This document shows positions 19,736-33,299 of a DNA stretch of 64,000 bases, piece by piece (position 1 is the stretch's first letter; the number at the start of each line of letters is the position of its first letter). The notes under the pieces are model-generated. The model was not told the DNA's origin, searched no databases, and worked only from the letters and a program-made list of their open reading frames with translations. The translations under genes and the position numbers were made by a program. This stretch comes from Phymorhynchus buccinoides (taxonomy: Eukaryota > Mollusca > Gastropoda > Neogastropoda > Raphitomidae): NCBI GenBank assembly GCA_017654935.2, contig CM065701.1:3226352-3290351 (forward strand). The letters are read 5' to 3'.

Positions 19736-22700
19736 ATTGTCTGACTATATTTACCATCAGTCACATTATAAGACGCAGGGCTCAATTTAAGTGGAAGGGA
19801 CTGGGAGTCTTGTATGGGAGGTTCCACTGCACATATTGTCACTATATTTACCATCAGTCACATTATAAGGCGCAGGGCTCAATTTAAGTGGAAGGGACTG
19901 GGAGTCTTGTATGGGAGGTTCCACTGCACATATTGTCACTATATTTACCATCAGTCACATTATAAGGCGCAGGGCTCAATTTAAGTGGAAGGGACTGGGA
20001 GTCTTGTATGGGAGGCTCCACTGCACATATTGTCACTATATTTACCATCAGTCACATTATAAGACGCAGGGCTCAATTTAAGTGGAAGGGACTGGGAGTC
20101 TTGTATGGGAGGTTCCACTGCACATATTGTCACTATATTTACCATCAGTCACATTATAAGGCGCAGGGCTCAATTTAAGTGGAAGGGACTGGGAGTCTTG
20201 TATGGGAGGTTCCACTGCACATATTGTCACTATATTTACCATCAGTCACATTATAAGGCGCAGGGCTCAATTTAAGTGGAAGGGACTGGGAGTCTTGTAT
20301 GGGAGGCTCCACTGCACATATTGTCACTATATTTACCATCAGTCACATTATAAGGCGCAGGGCTCAATTTAAGTGGAAGGGACTGGGAGTCTTGTATGGG
20401 AGGTTCCACTGCACATATTGTCACTATATTTACCATCAGTCACATTATAAGGCGCAGGGCTCAATTTAAGTGGAAGGGACTGGGAGTCTTGTATGGGAGG
20501 TTCCACTGCACATATTGTCACTATATTTACCATCTGTCACATTATAAGGCGCAGGGCTCAATTTAAGTGGAAGGGACTGGGAGTCTTGTATGGGAGGTTC
20601 CACTGCACATATTGTCACTATATTTACCATCTGTCACATTATAAGGCGCAGGGCTCAATTTAAGTGGAAGGGACTGGGAGTCTTGTATGGGAGGTTCCAC
20701 TGCACATATTGTCACTATATTTACCATCAGTCACATTATAAGGCGCAGGGCTCAATTTAAGTGGAAGGGACTGGGAGTCTTGTATGGGAGGTTCCACTGC
20801 ACATATTCTCACTATATTTACCATCTGTCACATTATAAGGCGCAGGGCTCAATTTAAGTGGAAGGGACTGGGAGTTGTATGGGAGGCTCCACTGCACATA
20901 TTGTCACTATATTTACCAAGTCACATTATAAGGCGCAGGGCTCAATTTAAGTGGAAGGGAATGGGAGTCTTGTATGGGAGGCTCCACTGCATATATTGTC
21001 ACTATATTTACCATCAGTCACATTATAAGGCGCAGGGCTCAATTTAAGTGGAAGGGACTGGGAGTCTTGTATGGGAGGCTCCACTGCACATATTGTCACT
21101 ATATTTACCATCTGTCACATTATAAGGCGCAGGGCTCAATTTAAGTGGAAGGGACTGGGAGTCTTGTATGGGAGGTTCCACTGCACATATTGTCACTATA
21201 TTTACCATCAGTCACATTATAAGGCGCAGGGCTCAATTTAAGTGGAAGGGACTGGGAGTCTTGTATGGGAGGCTCCACTGCACATATTGTCACTATATTT
21301 ACCATCTGTCACATTATAAGGCGCAGGGCTCAATTTAAGTGGAAGGGACTGGGAGTCTTGTATGGGAGGCTCCACTGCACATATTGTCACTATATTTACC
21401 ATCAGTCACATTATAAGGCGCAGGGCTCAATTTAAGTGGAAGGGACTGGGAGTCTTGTATGGGAGGCTCCACTGCACATATTGTCACTATATTTACCATC
21501 AGTCACATTATAAGGCGCAGGGCTCAATTTAAGTGGAAGGGACTGGGAGTCTTGTATGGGAGGCTCCACTGCACATATTGTCACTATATTTACCATCTGT
21601 CACATTATAAGGCGCAGGGCTCAATTTAAGTGGAAGGGACTGGGAGTCTTGTATGGGAGGCTCCACTGCACATATTGTCACTATATTTACCATCAGTCAC
21701 ATTATAAGGCGCAGGGCTCAATTTAAGTGGAAGGGACTGGGAGTCTTGTATGGGAGGCTCCACTGCACATATTGTCACTATATTTACCATCAGTCACATT
21801 ATAAGGCGCAGGGCTCAATTTAAGTGGAAGGGACTGGGAGTCTTGTATGGGAGGCTCCACTGCACATATTGTCACTATATTTACCATCTGTCACATTATA
21901 AGGCGCAGGGCTCAATTTAAGTGGAAGGGACTGGGAGTCTTGTATGGGAGGCTCCACTGCACATATTGTCACTATATTTACCATCTGTCACATTATAAGG
22001 CGCAGGGCTCAATTTAAGTGGAAGGGACTGGGAGTCTTGTATGGGAGGCTCCACTGCACATATTGTCACTATATTTACCATCTGTCACATTATAAGGCGC
22101 AGGGCTCAATTTAAGTGGAAGGGACTGGGAGTCTTGTATGGGAGGCTCCACTGCATATATTGTCTGACTATATTTACCATCTGTCACATTATAAGGCGCA
22201 GGGCTCAATTTAAGTGGAAGGGACTGGGAGTCTTGTATGGGAGGTTCCACTGCACATATTGTCACTATATTTACCATCTGTCACATTATAAGGCGCAGGG
22301 CTCAATTTAAGTGGAAGGGACTGGGAGTCTTGTATGGGAGGCTCCACTGCATATATTGTCACTATATTTACCATCTGTCACATTATAAGGCGCAGGGCTC
22401 AATTTAAGTGGAAGGGACTGGGAGTCTTGTATGGGAGGTTCCACTGCACATATTGTCACTATATTTACCATCTGTCACATTATAAGGCGCAGGGCTCAAT
22501 TTAAGTGGAAGGGACTGGGAGTCTTGTATGGGAGGTTCCACTGCACATATTGTCACTATATTTACCATCAGTCACATTATAAGGCGCAGGGCTCAATTTA
22601 AGTGGAAGGGACTGGGAGTCTTGTATGGGAGGTTCCACTGCACATATTGTCACTATATTTACCATCTGTCACATTATAAGGCGCAGGGCTCAATTTAAGT

Positions 22701-25350
22701 GGAAGGGACTGGGAGTCTTGTATGGGAGGTTCCACTGCACATATTGTCACTATATTTACCATCTGTCACATTATAAGGCGCAGGGCTCAATTTAAGTGGA
22801 AGGGACTGGGAGTCTTGTATGGGAGGTTCCACTGCACATATTGTCACTATATTTACCATCAGTCACATTATAAGGCGCAGGGCTCAATTTAAGTGGAAGG
22901 GACTGGGAGTCTTGTATGGGAGGCTCCACTGCACATATTGTCACTATATTTACCATCAGTCACATTATAAGGCGCAGGGCTCAATTTAAGTGGAAGGGAC
23001 TGGGAGTCTTGTATGGGAGGTTCCACTGCACATATTGTCACTATATTTACCATCAGTCACATTATAAGGCGCAGGGCTCAATGTAAGTGGAAGGGACTGG
23101 GAGTCTTGTATGGGAGGTTCCACTGCACATATTGTCTGACTATATTTACCATCAGTCACATTATAAGGCGCAGGGCTCAATTTAAGTGGAAGGGACTGGG
23201 AGTCTTGTATGGGAGGCTCCACTGCACATATTGTCTGACTATATTTACCATCTGTCACATTATAAGGCGCAGGGCTCAATTTAAGTGGAAGGGACTGGGA
23301 GTTGTATGGGAGGTTCCACTGCACATATTGGTCACATTATAAGGCGCAGGGCTCAATGTAAGTGGAAGGGAATGGGAGTCTTGTATGGGAGGCTCCACTG
23401 CATATATTGTCACTATATTTACCATCAGTCACATTATAAGGCGCAGGGCTCAATTTAAGTGGAAGGGACTGGGAGTCTTGTATGGGAGGCTCCACTGCAC
23501 ATATTGTCACTATATTTACCATCAGTCACATTATAAGGCGCAGGGCTCAATTTAAGTGGAAGGGACTGGGAGTCTTGTATGGGAGGCTCCACTGCACATA
23601 TTGTCACTATATTTACCATCAGTCACATTATAAGGCGCAGGGCTCAATTTAAGTGGAAGGGACTGGGAGTCTTGTATGGGAGGTTCCACTGCACATATTG
23701 TCACTATATTTACCATTGTCACATTATAAGGCGCAGGGCTCAATTTAAGTGGAAGGGACTGGGAGTCTTGTATGGGAGGTCCACTGCTATATTGTCACTA
23801 TATTTACCATCTGTCACATTATAAGGCGCAGGGCTCAATGTAAGTGGAAGGGACTGGGAGTCTTGTATGGGAGGTTCCACTGCACATATTGTCTGACTAT
23901 ATTTACCATCAGTCACATTATAAGGCGCAGGGCTCAATTTAAGTGGAAGGGACTGGGAGTCTTGTATGGGAGGCTCCACTGCACATATTGTCACTATATT
24001 TACCATCTGTCACATTATAAGGCGCAGGGCTCAATTTAAGTGGAAGGGACTGGGAGTCTTGTATGGGAGGCTCCACTGCACATATTGTCACTATATTTAC
24101 CATAGTCACATTATAAGGCGCAGGGCTCAATTTAAGTGGAAGGGACTGGGATCTTGTATGGGAGGTTCCACTGCACATATTGTCACTATATTTACCATCT
24201 GTCACATTATAAGGCGCAGGGCTCAATTTAAGTGGAAGGGACTGGGAGTCTTGTATGGGAGGCTCCACTGCACATATTGTCACTATATTTACCATCTGTC
24301 ACATTATAAGGCGCAGGGCTCAATTTAAGTGGAAGGGAATGGGAGTCTTGTATGGGAGGCTCCACTGCACATATTGTCACTATATTTACCATCAGTCACA
24401 TTATAAGGCGCAGGGCTCAATTTAAGTGGAAGGGAATGGGAGTCTTGTATGGGAGGCTCCACTGCACATATTGTCACTATATTTACCATCTGTCACATTA
24501 TAAGGCGCAGGGCTCAATTTAAGTGGAAGGGACTGGGAGTCTTGTATGGGAGGTTCCACTGCACATATTGTCACTATATTTACCATCAGTCACATTATAA
24601 GGCGCAGGGCTCAATTTAAGTGGAAGGGACTGGGAGTCTTGTATGGGAGGTTCCACTGCACATATTGTCACTATATTTACCATCAGTCACATTATAAGGC
24701 GCAGGGCTCAATTTAAGTGGAAGGGACTGGGAGTCTTGTATGGGAGGTTCCACTGCACATATTGTCACTATATTTACCATCAGTCACATTATAAGGCGCA
24801 GGGCTCAATTTAAGTGGAAGGGACTGGGAGTCTTGTATGGGAGGTTCCACTGCACATATTGTCTGTCACATTATAAGGCGCAGGGCTCAATGTAAGTGGA
24901 AGGGACTGGGACTATATTTACCATCTGTCACATTATAAGGCGCAGGGCTCAATTTAAGTGGAAGGGACTGGGAGTCTTGTATGGGAGGTTCCACTGCACA
25001 TATTGTCACTATATTTACCATCTGTCACATTATAAGGCGCAGGGCTCAATTTAAGTGGAAGGGACTGGGAGTCTTGTATGGGAGGCTCCACTGCACATAT
25101 TGTCACTATATTTACCATCAGTCACATTATAAGGCGCAGGGCTCAATTTAAGTGGAAGGGACTGGGAGTCTTGTATGGGAGGCTCCACTGCACATATTGT
25201 CTGACTATATTTACCATCAGTCACATTATAAGGCGCAGGGCTCAATTTAAGTGGAAGGGACTGGGAGTCTTGTATGGGAGGCTCCACTGCACATATTGTC
25301 TGACTATATTTACCATCAGTCACATTATAAGACGCAGGGCTCAATTTGGA
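19690..25350. repeat. 97-bp satellite array, about 58 units
   Basis: The unit contains aagtggaagggactgggagt, gtatgggaggctccactgca (right end of MITE A) and cacattataaggcgcagggc (MITE B interior). Units differ by a few alleles (ggctcc/ggttcc, catcag/catctg) and rare deletions. No evidence of coding, though stop-free stretches occur on both strands. Confidence 0.95.
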
Positions 25351-25386
25351 AAGAAAGTATTGCCTTATAGTCCGTCAAACACAGTA

Positions 25387-26220
25387 ATTTATAAGAAAAT
25401 GGATTTTGACAATGACTGAAATGTTACCTGCCTCAAATCTTAAAGAAAACTGTGATACCTGCTGTTTTTATTTGCATGTTTTAGAAGTTTAATGTCATAC
25501 AGATGTAAATTGTTAATAAAAAAAATAAATAAAAAGTATTGTCAAATTTGCTTATTGTGAATTATTTTACATTATGTCACCTGTCTCCACAAAATGAGTC
25601 GTAGTGTTCCCTGGATCAATTTGGAGTTATTTGCAAATCATTATTCTGCATTGAAAGAACTTTCCAACAAACCAAACATTTTGTAAATCGGACTATTTGT
25701 AATGTTGCAGTTATGAAGATTTGAAGTATACACAAGGAATCAGTGAAATGAGAAAATGCAAATCGAAAATTTCAAAAATGTGTATAAAACAAGATGTTTC
25801 TGATGAAAAAACCCACTTTTTAAGACAGAAAGGATCGTTTTTACACGTCAATACTTCTGTGTGAGGTAGAGAAAGACCTATTGTTCAATAATAAATCAAA
25901 ATCTGAGAATTGATTTGACCGCCTTCCATCTAAAATTGCCCTAGAGGATAAGTGAGCTGGGAAGAAAACGACTCACTTTGTGGCGATGAGTCACATAAAT
26001 AGTATTATTATATACTTCATTTTCACTATTCTTTCATTAATAATTTTATTCCAAATGGGTATCGTTATGCTTACAGCATGATGGTCAATTTTGTAATCAC
26101 AGTTGTGAAAGAACACTTGAATGGCTCTTTACAAAGCTTGAACAAATTCTCGTTTTCCTCAAATCTGAACAAAATGAGACTTTGAGTTTGAGGGGTCTTA
26201 TAACGGAGGTAGTTTTTAAA
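25387..26220. other. Intergenic, nothing recognised
   Basis: AT-rich DNA; aataaa-like motifs near 25516 in an A-rich tract, no ORF of interest. Confidence 0.4.
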
Positions 26221-26660
26221 TTAAAGACAGGCATGAGATTGAGGAATCATGAAAACGCTGGAAAGCGGTTGTTTGGAAGCAAAGCCCTCTGATGCTGAAG
26301 CCTTTTTTGTAATCTAAGCTTTGTAAAATCACACCTGATACATTTAATTCATTTTACATTCACTCAAAAGTAACTCTTACTCAGTTGGTTTCTATTTTTA
26401 TCTAAAAAACATGGGTGCAAATACAGAAAATGAAAAAAGTCTGAAAGGCCGGGGTCTGGGGGTAATGTCCCCCTGCATATGCTTATTTTAAAGTGTTGGA
26501 AAAATACAATAGACACACAAAGATCTTGTTTGACAAATTTAAAAAAAGGGAACTTCCTTTTCTGGTAAAATTCAAAAACAGGAAATCCTTGTATACCAGG
26601 AAAAGTTTCACTCATGCAAAAATGTCCTTGGGCCATCAAAAAAGCCGGAAGCGAGTCTCA
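26221..26660. mobile_element. Interspersed family R-b interrupted by MITE C
   Basis: Pieces ggcatgagattgaggaat and ccatcaaaaaagcc match 31132, 39935 and 51950. MITE C (26410-26616, catgggtgcaa to ttcactcatg) is inserted in the middle. Confidence 0.55.
26410..26616. mobile_element. MITE C
   Basis: Inverted ends catgggtgcaa / tcatg(caa). Shared interior gaaaggccggggtc, taatgtccccctgca and gatcttgtttgacaaa with copies at 33034, 39671 (partial) and 46037. Confidence 0.6.
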
Positions 26661-26849
26661 AGCTGACAATTCTCATGCCCGAATAATACAGAGACAAACA
26701 TGCAACCAAGAAGAAAATACACAATACAAAAGGAAAGAGAGTCTCATCCATTCAACTCAACACATAAAGCTCCATCTTCCTTTCACCAACACGAACAGTT
26801 ATCACTTTATTTCGCTCCACGATGACCCAGACACAACATGGTGTTGAAG

Positions 26850-27870
26850 ATAAACTGGCCAGACAGGTTGTAGAAATGTGACCACCTTCACAACCTGCCC
26901 TCTGCACAGGGCGTGATATATCACTGGTCCGCTTCAGTTCAGTTCCAGAGGTAACCCAGACAGGTTGTAGAAATGTGACCACCTTCACAACCTGCCCTCT
27001 GCACACGGCGTGATATATCACTGGTCCGCTTCAGTTCAGTTCCAGAGGTAACCCAGAGACAGGTTGTAGAAATGTGACCACCTTCACAACCTGCCCTCTG
27101 CACACGGCGTGATATATCACTGGTCCGCTTCAGTTCAGTTCCACAGAGGTAACCCAGAGACAGGTTGTAGAAATGTGACCACCTTCACAACCTGCCCTCT
27201 GCACAGGGCGTGATATATCACTGGTCCGCTTCAGTTCAGTTCCACAGAGGTAACCCAGAGACAGGTTGTAGAAATGTGACCACCTTCACAACCTGCCCTC
27301 TGCACACGGCGTGATATGTATCACTGGTCCGCTTCAGTTCAGTTCCAGAGGTAACCCAGAGACAGGTTGTAGAAATGTGACCACCTTCACAACCTGCCCT
27401 CTGCACAGGGCGTGATATATCACTGGTCCGCTTCAGTTCAGTTCCACAGAGGTAACCCAGAGACAGGTTGTAGAAATGTGACCACCTTCACAACCTGCCC
27501 TCTGCACACGGCGTGATATATCACTGGTCCGCTTCAGTTCAGTTCCAGAGGTAACCCAGAGACAGGTTGTAGAAATGTGACCACCTTCACAACCTGCCCT
27601 CTGCACAGGGCGTGATATATCACTGGTCCGCTTCAGTTCAGTTCCAGAGGTAACCCAGAGACAGGTTGTAGAAATGTGACCACCTTCACAACCTGCCCTC
27701 TGCACAGGGCGTGATATATCACTGGTCCGCTTCAGTTCAGTTCCACAGAGGTAACCCAGAGACAGGTTGTAGAAATGTGACCACCTTCACAACCTGCCCT
27801 CTGCACAGGGCGTGATATATCACTGGCCCGCTTTAGTTCAGTTCCAGAGGTAACCCAGAGGGAGATGAAC
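26850..27870. repeat. About 100-bp tandem repeat, ten units
   Basis: Unit gacaggttgtagaaatgtga, ccttcacaacctgccctctg, cgtgatatatcactggtccg. Units differ mainly by CA insertions and cacagg/cacacg alleles. Confidence 0.92.
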
Positions 27871-28745
27871 ACATTCAAGTGGATTGTGGAGCAGACACAC
27901 TGCATACAATGCGATCAGATTGTTACGTCTGTGAATCCAGGCATGGCAAAGAAGGAAAAGCGTTTATTTCAGAAAATATTCGTGGGTTTCAGGAGACATT
28001 GTTTAATGGTGGTCTCAATGGGTAAAGATCCCTTTATGGTGATCAGGAATTACAATGCCTCTTGAGGACGTGAAATACTTATAAAACTGTTGAACATTGT
28101 GAAAAACACATCTCCTCAAGCCCAAACATCCCATCTGACAAAAATGTTTTTCTACATTCACTTTTCTCTGATGTCAGATGAATTACCATGCCTGGAATCA
28201 TGATTCACGTGAAATCAACTTCCGATACAAAAATGACAGATTTCATCATTCATGTAGACAGTAGAATGTCACGAGAATCATGTACACAATACTCATGTAG
28301 ACCCAATGACATCAAATGTCCGATACAAAAATGACATATTTCATCAGATTCGTGTACGGGGGACTACAAATATAGTGAACAAAGCTAGAACAAGGATTTC
28401 ATCAGATTCATGTAGACAGTAGAATGTCACAAGAATCATGCCTCACAAATGTCACAGTGGGATGGCATGGTTTGCAGTGTTGTCTGCCCCTCTATGTACA
28501 TTGGTTGTAATTGTGACCCGCGTTCGACTCTTCTTTGCGACAACTTCTAAGTACGAGCTGAAGTTTGCGTTGAGCCAATTCCTTGGGATGAACTGGCGCG
28601 CCATGAATGATTTAAATTAAAGCTGCAGCAGTTCTACTAGAGCGAGGCAGAAATGGTACACTTTCCCCAACACACTTTTCTTTCATGGACAAGAATACAT
28701 TGATAAATATGTGATGGTGCACGAGAAAAACGGATGATTTTATTA
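27871..28745. other. Intergenic with weak local repeats
   Basis: A motif around catgtagacagtagaatgtc recurs at 28252 and 28409. No gene recognised. Confidence 0.4.
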
Positions 28746-28957
28746 GGTATTAGGGTACTTTATAGTCACAGACACGTCTATGAAATTTGGGTTGCTCCCA
28801 CCTGGAGAGCGCGTCGCAGCCAGAGGTGCACCACCCTTTTTTTGTGTGTGTGTGACTGATGAGGAAGGGAGGGGGTGGGTGGGTGTTAAATTTTGACCAA
28901 ATGACAACTTTTTCGTTGCCACTGGGTTTTAACGTGTGCTAAGTGCATGGGCACACG

Positions 28958-28988
<31 letters not shown>

Positions 28989-29104
28989 TCCACGTTCAGA
29001 CCGTGAAGGCCTAGTGTAAAGTGAGAGGAAAAATCCCCTGTACCCAGGTTCGAACTCGGGTTTACTTGACACGAGGCGAACGCGCTACCACTGTGCCACT
29101 CTAC
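28746..29104 (-). mobile_element. tRNA-derived SINE, family S-A
   Basis: Reverse complement starts AGTGGCACAGTGGTAGCGCG (box A) with box B GAGTTCGAACC; it has the same body and 3' domain as at 2893. Best-preserved copy. Confidence 0.8.
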
Positions 29105-29975
29105 ACTGTCGCTTAAGTCGCTTAGAATGTTATCGAGCATAAGCAAAAATAGCCAGCAACATCATACAGTATCTATACGGCACTGAATCTTAATAAAAAT
29201 CAAATCGAAGTGCACACACACACGTTAGCATTCATAACGCATTCAAACAAAAAAGCAATACAAAGCGAACACGTGCGTATAACAAATGGAATACAGCAGA
29301 AACAGACCTAAAGGCAAGGAAAGAGAAGAGAAAGGGAGCGGAGCTTCAATGGCGGGGGGACAGGTGGATTTTGAGGTTAGATTTGAAAGCAGAGGGGATT
29401 GGTCGCTGACGGAGGGAAAGAGGAAGTTTGTTCAGGGCATAGTTTTTCTGTTCAAGGCATAGGTGTCTGTCTGTGTGTGTTTTTGTTTTTTACCAATGTC
29501 TAAAACATTAAAGACAAGTTTGAATGATTTCTGCGTTTGATTTTTTTTTAAATCAAAATAGAAACAGCTAAAACTGTGCCTTCTATGCCCATTTTTTTGC
29601 AAATGATGTATCAAGATTGTCAAACTTCAAACGACGGTAAAATCTAAACTGACCGTGTTGATTCAACTGTTTTCTGTGCATTTACAAGGACCCGTGGCTC
29701 TATCGAGTGAGAACAAAATCTCACCTTATGCCAAAATCTATGACTATTTTATGTCTGTTGTTCTCATGCACTATCGCATATAAACCTATCTATGCTTCAA
29801 CGTGAATGATCAAAAAGTATACACTCCCACCCAAAATGAATAGTTTGTTTCTGATGTCGGATACTGGTATGCCTGCATGAATGACACAGCCTTCTAGTGA
29901 TTAACAGAAACTTTGTTGAAGTAGATTAATCACTGGATGAATTAAACAAAGCTGTTGATATCTATAACCAAGCAT
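29105..29975. other. Intergenic, nothing recognised
   Basis: No supported gene or repeat family. Confidence 0.4.
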
Positions 29976-30490
29976 GGTGATGGAGAGAAAGCATTTTTCT
30001 CTGACAATATTCTAGGGTTTGAGATGTTTGTTGGTGTGGTCAAGGGATTAAAAGCCCTCATGGTGATGGAGAGAAAGCATTGTTCTGACAATATTCTAGG
30101 GTTTGAGATGTTTGTTGGTGTGGTCAAGGGATTAAAAGCCCTCATGGTGATGGAGAGAAAGCATTGTTCTGACAATATTCTAGGGTTTGAGATGTTTGTT
30201 GGTGTGGTCAAGGGATTAAAAGCCCTCATGGTGATGGAGAGAAAGCATTTTTCTCTGACAATATTCTAGGGTTTGAGATGTTTGTTGGTGTGGTCAAGGG
30301 ATTAAAAGCCCTCATGGTGATGGAGAGAAAGCATTGTTCTGACAATATTCTAGGGTTTGAGATGTTTGTTGGTGTGGTCAAGGGATTAAAAGCCCTCATG
30401 GTGATGGAGAGAAAGCATTGTTCTGACAATATTCTAGGGTTTGAGATGTCTGTTGGTGTGGTCAAGGGATTCAAAGCCCTCATGGTGATC
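29976..30490. repeat. 84-bp tandem repeat, six units
   Basis: Unit gatggagagaaagcattgtt, ctagggtttgagatgtttgt, gtcaagggattaaaagccct. As 84 is a multiple of 3, both strands stay open, which mimics coding. Confidence 0.92.
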
Positions 30491-31131
30491 AGGGGGCAGT
30501 TGCTTTTGAAGATGGATATATACATTTGTTCAAACTTGGGAGAAGCTCAAAACGCCCTATGACATGCGTTTTTCTGCATTCACTTTTCTCTGAACTCAGA
30601 GAATTCTCGGAAGATTAATTACCTTGTCTGATAACTTAGAACCAAAGTTTACTCAGGTTCTGACATTTCTGGGTCGCAATTCTTATTTTCTTATTCTGAT
30701 ACTTAGTAATGATAATATAAAATGCACTGGGAAAAACGGCATAATACATTACTGCACATACACGTATTATTTCATCAATCAATATCTAAAAACTGTTTGT
30801 ACGGTCCCTTTGCATCTGTTCATGCATTCTGTCCTCATTTCAAAACAAGAGATTACAGGGGAAAAACACAGAAACATCAAAGAAATCACCATGAAACATT
30901 TCCACACCCTCTCTTCATCTTTTGTCACCCACTATATTATCATTACACTCGCAGCACGAAAACAAACAGCAAACATCAGAATGTGTATCAATAAAGAGGC
31001 TATCTTTGAAAGAAACACAAACTAAACAAATCAAGTGGCAGAATCAAACCTTTTTTTAAGAAAAAGTGTTATCAAATATTTTAATTTCATGCATTGAAAA
31101 AAAGGGAGAGATGGAAATGAAATTGTTTGAT
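30491..31131. other. Intergenic, nothing recognised
   Basis: An open frame at 30624-31025 (+) has low-complexity, AT-biased content and no domain. Confidence 0.35.
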
Positions 31132-31295
31132 AAATGTCTTAGCATTAAAAGTGGAATTGATAGTTAGTTCATTTTTATTCACTCATAAGAAGTATTTCTA
31201 CACTCAGTTGGCCTCGTTTTGATCTCAAAAATGAACTCTGGAGCCATCAAAAAGCCTGAAATCAGCATAAAGGATGGAACATCCCTTGCCTGAAC
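31132..31295. mobile_element. Interspersed family R-b copy
   Basis: gcattaaaagtggaattgat, cataagaagtatttctacac and gccatcaaaaagcctgaaat match 39935-40215. Confidence 0.55.
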
Positions 31296-31559
31296 TTAAC
31301 CCTTTCAATGCCAGCCATCTTCAGCCAAATGTTTCCATTAAACATACCTAGGCAGAGAAAAGATTTTGTCCGCAATATTGGGGATTCCTGTGAGACATCC
31401 ATAAAATAGGGCCTATCCTTACCTCCCAAAATTAACATGAGACCATTGGATAACAGACCCTCATGTCATGCCTTTTTAGTGACATGGGTGTTAAACCATT
31501 GTGGTACCTAGACATGGGTGTTGAACCATTGTGGTGCCTAGAGGCGATGAAAGGGTTAA
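31296..31559. mobile_element. TTAA-ended MITE (piggyBac-like)
   Basis: TTAACCCTTTCAATGCCA at the left, ggcgatgaaagggttaa at the right; opposite internal orientation to 7541. A short duplication of gacatgggtgttraaccatt sits near the right end. Confidence 0.65.
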
Positions 31560-32533
31560 TATAGCTTGGCAGTCAGCCTCTATCAAACTTGACTTTTTTT
31601 TGTCAGTCAGAATCAGATTTAGATATACAAACAAAACATATTTTGGAATATCGATTAGAATTTACTTTCGCACACACTTGAAGTTTAGGTCAATTTTTGA
31701 AGTCTAACACAATATTGTTTAATTGTGCATTTTTCTTATACACATAGACATTTTCATTCTCCATGCTAACTTTAAATAAATAAAGCTCTATTACAACATC
31801 ATATTTCCCCTGCCAAATACAATATGAAAAGTCCTTTTGTAATAATTTAAAAAAAATAAACAGGGGCATAATCTAACAGCTGTTATTTCAAGTGCAAAGG
31901 GGGGAAAGTCACTTTATGATTGAAAAACAATTTGTTGTCCAACTATAATGGGGAAAATGTCATTTTGCTACAGAAAGAGAATCAACAGATAATAACTTAA
32001 AGACCCCCCACGTCATGTGTCACATTCCCTCTTATGCTTGGAAGATTTCTTACCAGCTATAAGAGGGAAAGCATGTGAAAACCATGATTTTGACACCTTT
32101 TAACAGACCTTTTCTCACACTGCATCATTTCACACACAGGGCCAAGCATCCACAGCTTGCACTTGTGCAAGGGTTCAAAACACACACACAACCCATATCA
32201 CTGTATAACAGTGACAATAGTAGTAGTACTGTGCATTACCTTATAGTAATCTACATACATAACATACGGAAAAGCATGCTGCAGTTTTACTGAAAGTACA
32301 CATGCACACATACACATGGTGCACAAACACACACATTTGCATGACACTCGCATATGTACACAAAAACATGTTTTTCATCAGCATCCATACATAAAACAAA
32401 ATTTTAATCACTGGGGGGGGGGGGGATGGCTGGGTTTATCAACTTAATGCACATGTCAAGAATCTGTTGAGGTCGCAAGATGTCTTTCACGCTTTGCATT
32501 TAAATTAATACAGTATAGATTTATATCTACCCT
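31560..32533. other. Intergenic, nothing recognised
   Basis: AT-rich with short CA runs and a poly-G run at 32415-32425. Confidence 0.4.
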
Positions 32534-32742
32534 CAGGCCTCCCCATTTGGGGGTCTATGAAGTACTAGAATTCGAAAGGACCCTCTAAAAGAATGTGCAG
32601 GGAGTCCCAGGGATGCACTATAAAAAATCTTTTTAGCATTCACAATGCCACTTGGACCCTCTATCCCGCCTCAAGGACCCTCTATACCGTAAGTGAAGGA
32701 GTCCCTGGGACCCCTTGTTTTTCGGGACGATTGGGAGTCCTG
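32534..32742. mobile_element. MITE E
   Basis: Ends caggcctccccatttg and cgattgggagtcctg; interior gggtctatgaagtactagaa, ggaccctctaaaagaatgt. Flanked by accct on both sides. Copies at 35558 and 56724. Confidence 0.65.
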
Positions 32743-33033
32743 ACCCTTCAACATAGCGCATAGCTTTATGTAAAGTGTTTTTTCTACAAGCTGAAAGTCC
32801 GCTAAATTCAAACAATCTCAACATCCAGTTCAACAAACGGCAATACATTGGGTGGAAGATGGAATGTACTATCTGTGTTAATTATTTCGTTTGTGATACA
32901 GTTACCTTCTAACATTCACCCATTGATAAGCTCCCACAAGGTAACTTCTTTGTGCTTAGGTTATTTGGTTAACTAAGTCACGTTGTGTATTATTTTTATT
33001 GCCTGCACTCCAACGCACGCACACACACAGATG

Positions 33034-33299
33034 CATGGGTGCCACTACACACAATGAAAAAACCCTGAAAGGCCGGGGTCCAGGGGTAATGTCCCCCTGC
33101 AGCTGAAGCAAAAATTGATTTATGAAGGTATTTTAGTTTGCTTGTTCCACAATTTATACAAATGCTTATTTTAAAGTGTTTGAAAAATACAGTAGACACA
33201 CAAAGATCTTGTTTGACAAAAAAAAAGGAACTTCCTTTTGTGGTAAAATTCAAAAACTGGAAATCCTTGTATACCATGTACCAGGAAGTTTCACGCATG
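33034..33299. mobile_element. MITE C copy
   Basis: catgggtgcc start, gaaaggccggggtccagggg, ttcacgcatg end; same interior as 46037. Confidence 0.6.

Larger units (their letters stand above)
18522..25386. mobile_element. MITE B with nested MITE A, hugely expanded by tandem amplification
   Basis: The left end taccgtacttgacagactat (18522) and right end atagtccgtcaaacacagta (to 25386) are inverted copies of each other. They match the ends of MITE B at 57934-58132. MITE A (19319-19735, starting tacagtggaacctt, ending aggctccactgca) lies inside. The left junction forms a 121-bp array, the right junction a 97-bp array. A normal copy of B is about 200 bp; this one is 6.9 kb. Confidence 0.75.

Noticed and set aside
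22014..25419. Open frames of 60-120 codons on both strands
   Set aside because: 97-bp satellite units; the frames move with the unit and occur on both strands.
29942..30562. Frames of about 95-104 codons on both strands
   Set aside because: The 84-bp unit is divisible by 3, so openness is automatic; no gene signals.
30624..31025. 133-codon plus-strand frame
   Set aside because: No domain, AT-biased content, no splice or promoter context; cannot be told from chance.
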